A DNA stretch of 64,000 bases from assembly GCF_051488685.1 (NCBI RefSeq), contig NZ_JBPSEH010000008.1, forward strand, positions 1-64,000, given 5' to 3'. Positions 62,024-64,000 of this stretch are shown piece after piece. The DNA comes from Melioribacter sp051488685. GTDB taxonomy: Bacteria > Bacteroidota > Ignavibacteria > Ignavibacteriales > Melioribacteraceae. The position numbers and the translations under genes were made by a program. The number at the start of each line of letters is the position of its first letter. The stretch's first letter is position 1. The notes under the pieces are model-generated. The model saw nothing but the letters and a program-made list of their open reading frames with translations, was not told the origin of the DNA and searched no databases.

Positions 62024-63256
62024 ATGAATCGGATTAATCAATCAACAGAACATCAAGTAGAAATAGTAGGAAGTTCGTTTATAGAGTTTTTATCAGTGCT
62101 TGTTAAATATAGAAAGTTTTTATTCTGGTTCATTTTTACGATAACTGCTGGAACCACAATATATGCGTTGCTTGCACCCAAATGGTACAAGTCGACAGCT
62201 TCTGTATTGGCTGCAGAAAGAAACGATATATTATCTACTCTATCTGGTTTGTCGAGTCTGGCGAAAGGATTTTCTGCTAGTAAAGGCTTGGCTGCATTAA
62301 CGGGTGGAAATACTGAAACGGATCGATATATAGCAATACTAAAGAGTGCAACGTTGACCGATGAAATAATTAAAAAATTTAGACTCCGAGAAGAATACGA
62401 TATGGAAGATGATTATTATGAAAAAGTAGTTAAAAAATGGCAATCTAATCTTGAATTAGAAATCCAGGATGAAGGTAATTTAACTATTACAGTCTATGAT
62501 AAAGATCCTCAAAAAGCTGCGGATATAGCAAATTATATGGTTAACAGACTTAATGAAATCAATACACAATTGAGTATTACGAATGCCAAAGCTAACAGAG
62601 AATTTATTGAAAAAAGGTATTTGCAGAATCTTACGGATATTAAAAACCTTGAAACTGAAATGCAGAAATTTCAGGAAAAATATGGAGTAATAGCTGTCCC
62701 AGAGCAAATTGAAGCAACTGTTAAATCGATGTCGGGCATTTATTTGGATATGTACCGTAAAGAAGTTGAATTTAATGTTGTTAAACAGATTTATGGTATA
62801 GATCATCCTCTTGTACACACAACGGAAATAGAACTAAATGAACTTAAAAAGAAAATTGACCTGCTTAATTCTGGCAAGGACGTATCCCAGAAAAATATAA
62901 AATTGTTAATTCCATTTAAGGAAGCGCCAGAATTGGGAAATGAATATCTGAAAATCTACAGGAATCTGGAAATTCAGTACAAAATATTAGAATTTATTCA
63001 GCCATTATACGAGCAGGCTAAAGTAGAAGAAGTACGCAATACTCCCAGTGTGCTTGTGCTTGATAAAGCTGGTCCTGCAGACAGAAAAGCAAAACCCAAG
63101 GGAAGTATATATGCGGCAGTAAGTTTTGTTGGATCAGTAATCCTCGGCATATTTATCATATTTATTCTCGAGTTATTTTATAAGATTAAATCTATTAATC
63201 CAGGTAAATATGAAGAATTGACAGGTTGGTTAAAGATTAAAAGGAAACAAAATTAA
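62024..63256 (+). CDS. Wzz-family polysaccharide chain-length protein
   Basis: A 410-residue inner-membrane protein. Membrane segments lie at about 30-50 and 365-388. The Wzz domain includes AGTTIYALLAPKWYKSTASVL near the start. A long periplasmic coiled coil follows (about 180-320). A PxxP-like AGPADRKAKPKG precedes the second segment. The cytoplasmic tail is short, so no tyrosine kinase domain is fused. It should set polymer length and work with the SLBB protein upstream. Confidence 0.9.
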   Translation: MNRINQSTEHQVEIVGSSFIEFLSVLVKYRKFLFWFIFTITAGTTIYALLAPKWYKSTASVLAAERNDILSTLSGLSSLAKGFSASKGLAALTGGNTETDRYIAILKSATLTDEIIKKFRLREEYDMEDDYYEKVVKKWQSNLELEIQDEGNLTITVYDKDPQKAADIANYMVNRLNEINTQLSITNAKANREFIEKRYLQNLTDIKNLETEMQKFQEKYGVIAVPEQIEATVKSMSGIYLDMYRKEVEFNVVKQIYGIDHPLVHTTEIELNELKKKIDLLNSGKDVSQKNIKLLIPFKEAPELGNEYLKIYRNLEIQYKILEFIQPLYEQAKVEEVRNTPSVLVLDKAGPADRKAKPKGSIYAAVSFVGSVILGIFIIFILELFYKIKSINPGKYEELTGWLKIKRKQN

Positions 63257-63278
63257 TATTACCAGTAAATCATCTTAA

Positions 63279-64000
63279 ATGTCGCATAAACTGAAAATAC
63301 TTATCGACGAGGGAATGTCGAGTTACAGGTATCCTACTGGTATAGGTTATCATGCATTACTATTATATAAGCATCTTTCTCGTATTGCTGACTGTTCAAT
63401 AACAGATTATTCGACAATGAAATATTTTCCGAAAGGATTGAGAAAATTTGCAATTGATGCCTTAATTAACATTTTACATCCGTTTCGTAGATTTGATATA
63501 ATACACTATCAAAATTACTATGTCCCCCTTATTAATTCCAAGAGTAAAAAAGTTGTAACAATTCATGATCTCGGTGTATTTTTCTATCCTGAAACTGTCC
63601 CTTTTATATATGTCAGTTATAATAGACATGCAATTAAGAAGGCGTTGAAGAGAGCTGATGGAATTATTACACCTTCACATTCAGTTAAAAACGAAATATT
63701 GAATATGTTTGGAAGTAAATTGGAAGAAAAATTATATGTTGCTTATGATGGTATTAGGGACCTATTTTTAATTTCCAATCCATCAATTCAACAGCTGAAT
63801 AAATATAATTTAGAACCTTATAGTTACTATTTCTTTTTAGGAAGCTTGTCTAAAAGAAAAAATATGGAATTTTTGCTCAGATCTTTTATCAAGGCCAAAA
63901 AAGAAAAGATAATCGATAAAAATACTTTGCTTGTGCTGGGAGGCTTAAAATGGTGGAGATCTAGTGAATTCGTAGGACTAGTCACTAAAGAAAATGGAAT
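63279..64000 (+). CDS. Glycosyltransferase family 4, N-terminal part (cut by window edge)
   Basis: The frame starts at ATG 63279 and is open to the right edge (240 codons). It reads MSHKLKILIDEGMSSYRY at the start. HYQNYYVPLINSKSKKVVTI, TIHDLGVFFYPETVP and DGIITPSHSVKNEIL are typical of the GT4 acceptor domain, and FFLGSLSKRKNMEFLLRSF opens the donor domain. No good ribosome site is visible. It belongs with the polysaccharide genes before it. Confidence 0.85.
   Translation, partial: MSHKLKILIDEGMSSYRYPTGIGYHALLLYKHLSRIADCSITDYSTMKYFPKGLRKFAIDALINILHPFRRFDIIHYQNYYVPLINSKSKKVVTIHDLGVFFYPETVPFIYVSYNRHAIKKALKRADGIITPSHSVKNEILNMFGSKLEEKLYVAYDGIRDLFLISNPSIQQLNKYNLEPYSYYFFLGSLSKRKNMEFLLRSFIKAKKEKIIDKNTLLVLGGLKWWRSSEFVGLVTKENG

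Overview
The window looks like chromosomal DNA of a member of the Ignavibacteria (Ignavibacteriota, near Melioribacter). The basis is moderate AT-richness, frequent Shine-Dalgarno sites, several secreted proteins ending in a type IX secretion (T9SS) sorting domain with the YPNPFNP signature, and a core gene complement in Bacteroidota/Chlorobi style. The assignment is an inference from protein style; no database was searched.

Region 1 (1-10,300) is accessory DNA. It carries secreted or surface proteins: an unknown fragment, an outer-membrane barrel-like protein, a subtilisin-like protease, a Kelch protein, a PD40 propeller protein, and an M6-like metalloprotease joined to a beta-helix and a T9SS tail. 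The genes are punctuated by three 186-188 bp repeats at 1125, 5263 and 10117. These repeats have the architecture of integron attC sites: RYYYAAC-like and GTTRRRY-like outer boxes, an inner AAGCCG-A-CCGC / GCGGCGGCTT stem with an extra base, and junctions that behave as cassette boundaries. I read the region as the right-hand end of an integron-like array of unusually large cassettes. No integrase lies in the window. A frameshifted gene remnant and tRNA-Arg follow.

Region 2 (10,860-26,000) is housekeeping DNA. It holds enolase, two family 9 glycosyltransferases, an EamA exporter, a macro-domain protein, a suf Fe-S operon (sufB-C-D-S, a SufT-like gene, a bacilliredoxin, an Rrf2 regulator) and pyrR-pyrB-pyrC. 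The suf promoter overlaps a perfect palindrome that could be the Rrf2 operator. The pyr leader contains a PyrR-binding hairpin, a short leader ORF and a terminator overlapping the pyrR start.

Region 3 (25,100-40,900) holds a lipoprotein, a DUF4783 protein, a very large orphan sensor histidine kinase, a one-chain UvrD helicase/Fe-S nuclease, a lipoprotein amidase, a POT peptide transporter, a copper module (copA, copZ), two small paralogous membrane proteins, an HU-type protein, a zinc-ribbon/TPR protein, a 31-residue COX24-like ribosomal protein and tRNA-Thr.

Region 4 (40,980-57,040) is a tightly packed dcw cluster: mraZ-rsmH-ftsL-ftsI-murE-murF-mraY-murD-ftsW-murG-murC-ftsQ-ftsA-ftsZ. Three MraZ-box-like repeats precede mraZ. 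murB and ddl are absent from it.

Region 5 (57,040-64,000) starts with a gap holding a possible small ORF and a gene relic. It continues with a barrel-like outer-membrane protein and the start of an exopolysaccharide locus: rfbB, a glycosyltransferase, an SLBB export protein, a Wzz chain-length protein and a second glycosyltransferase cut by the window edge.
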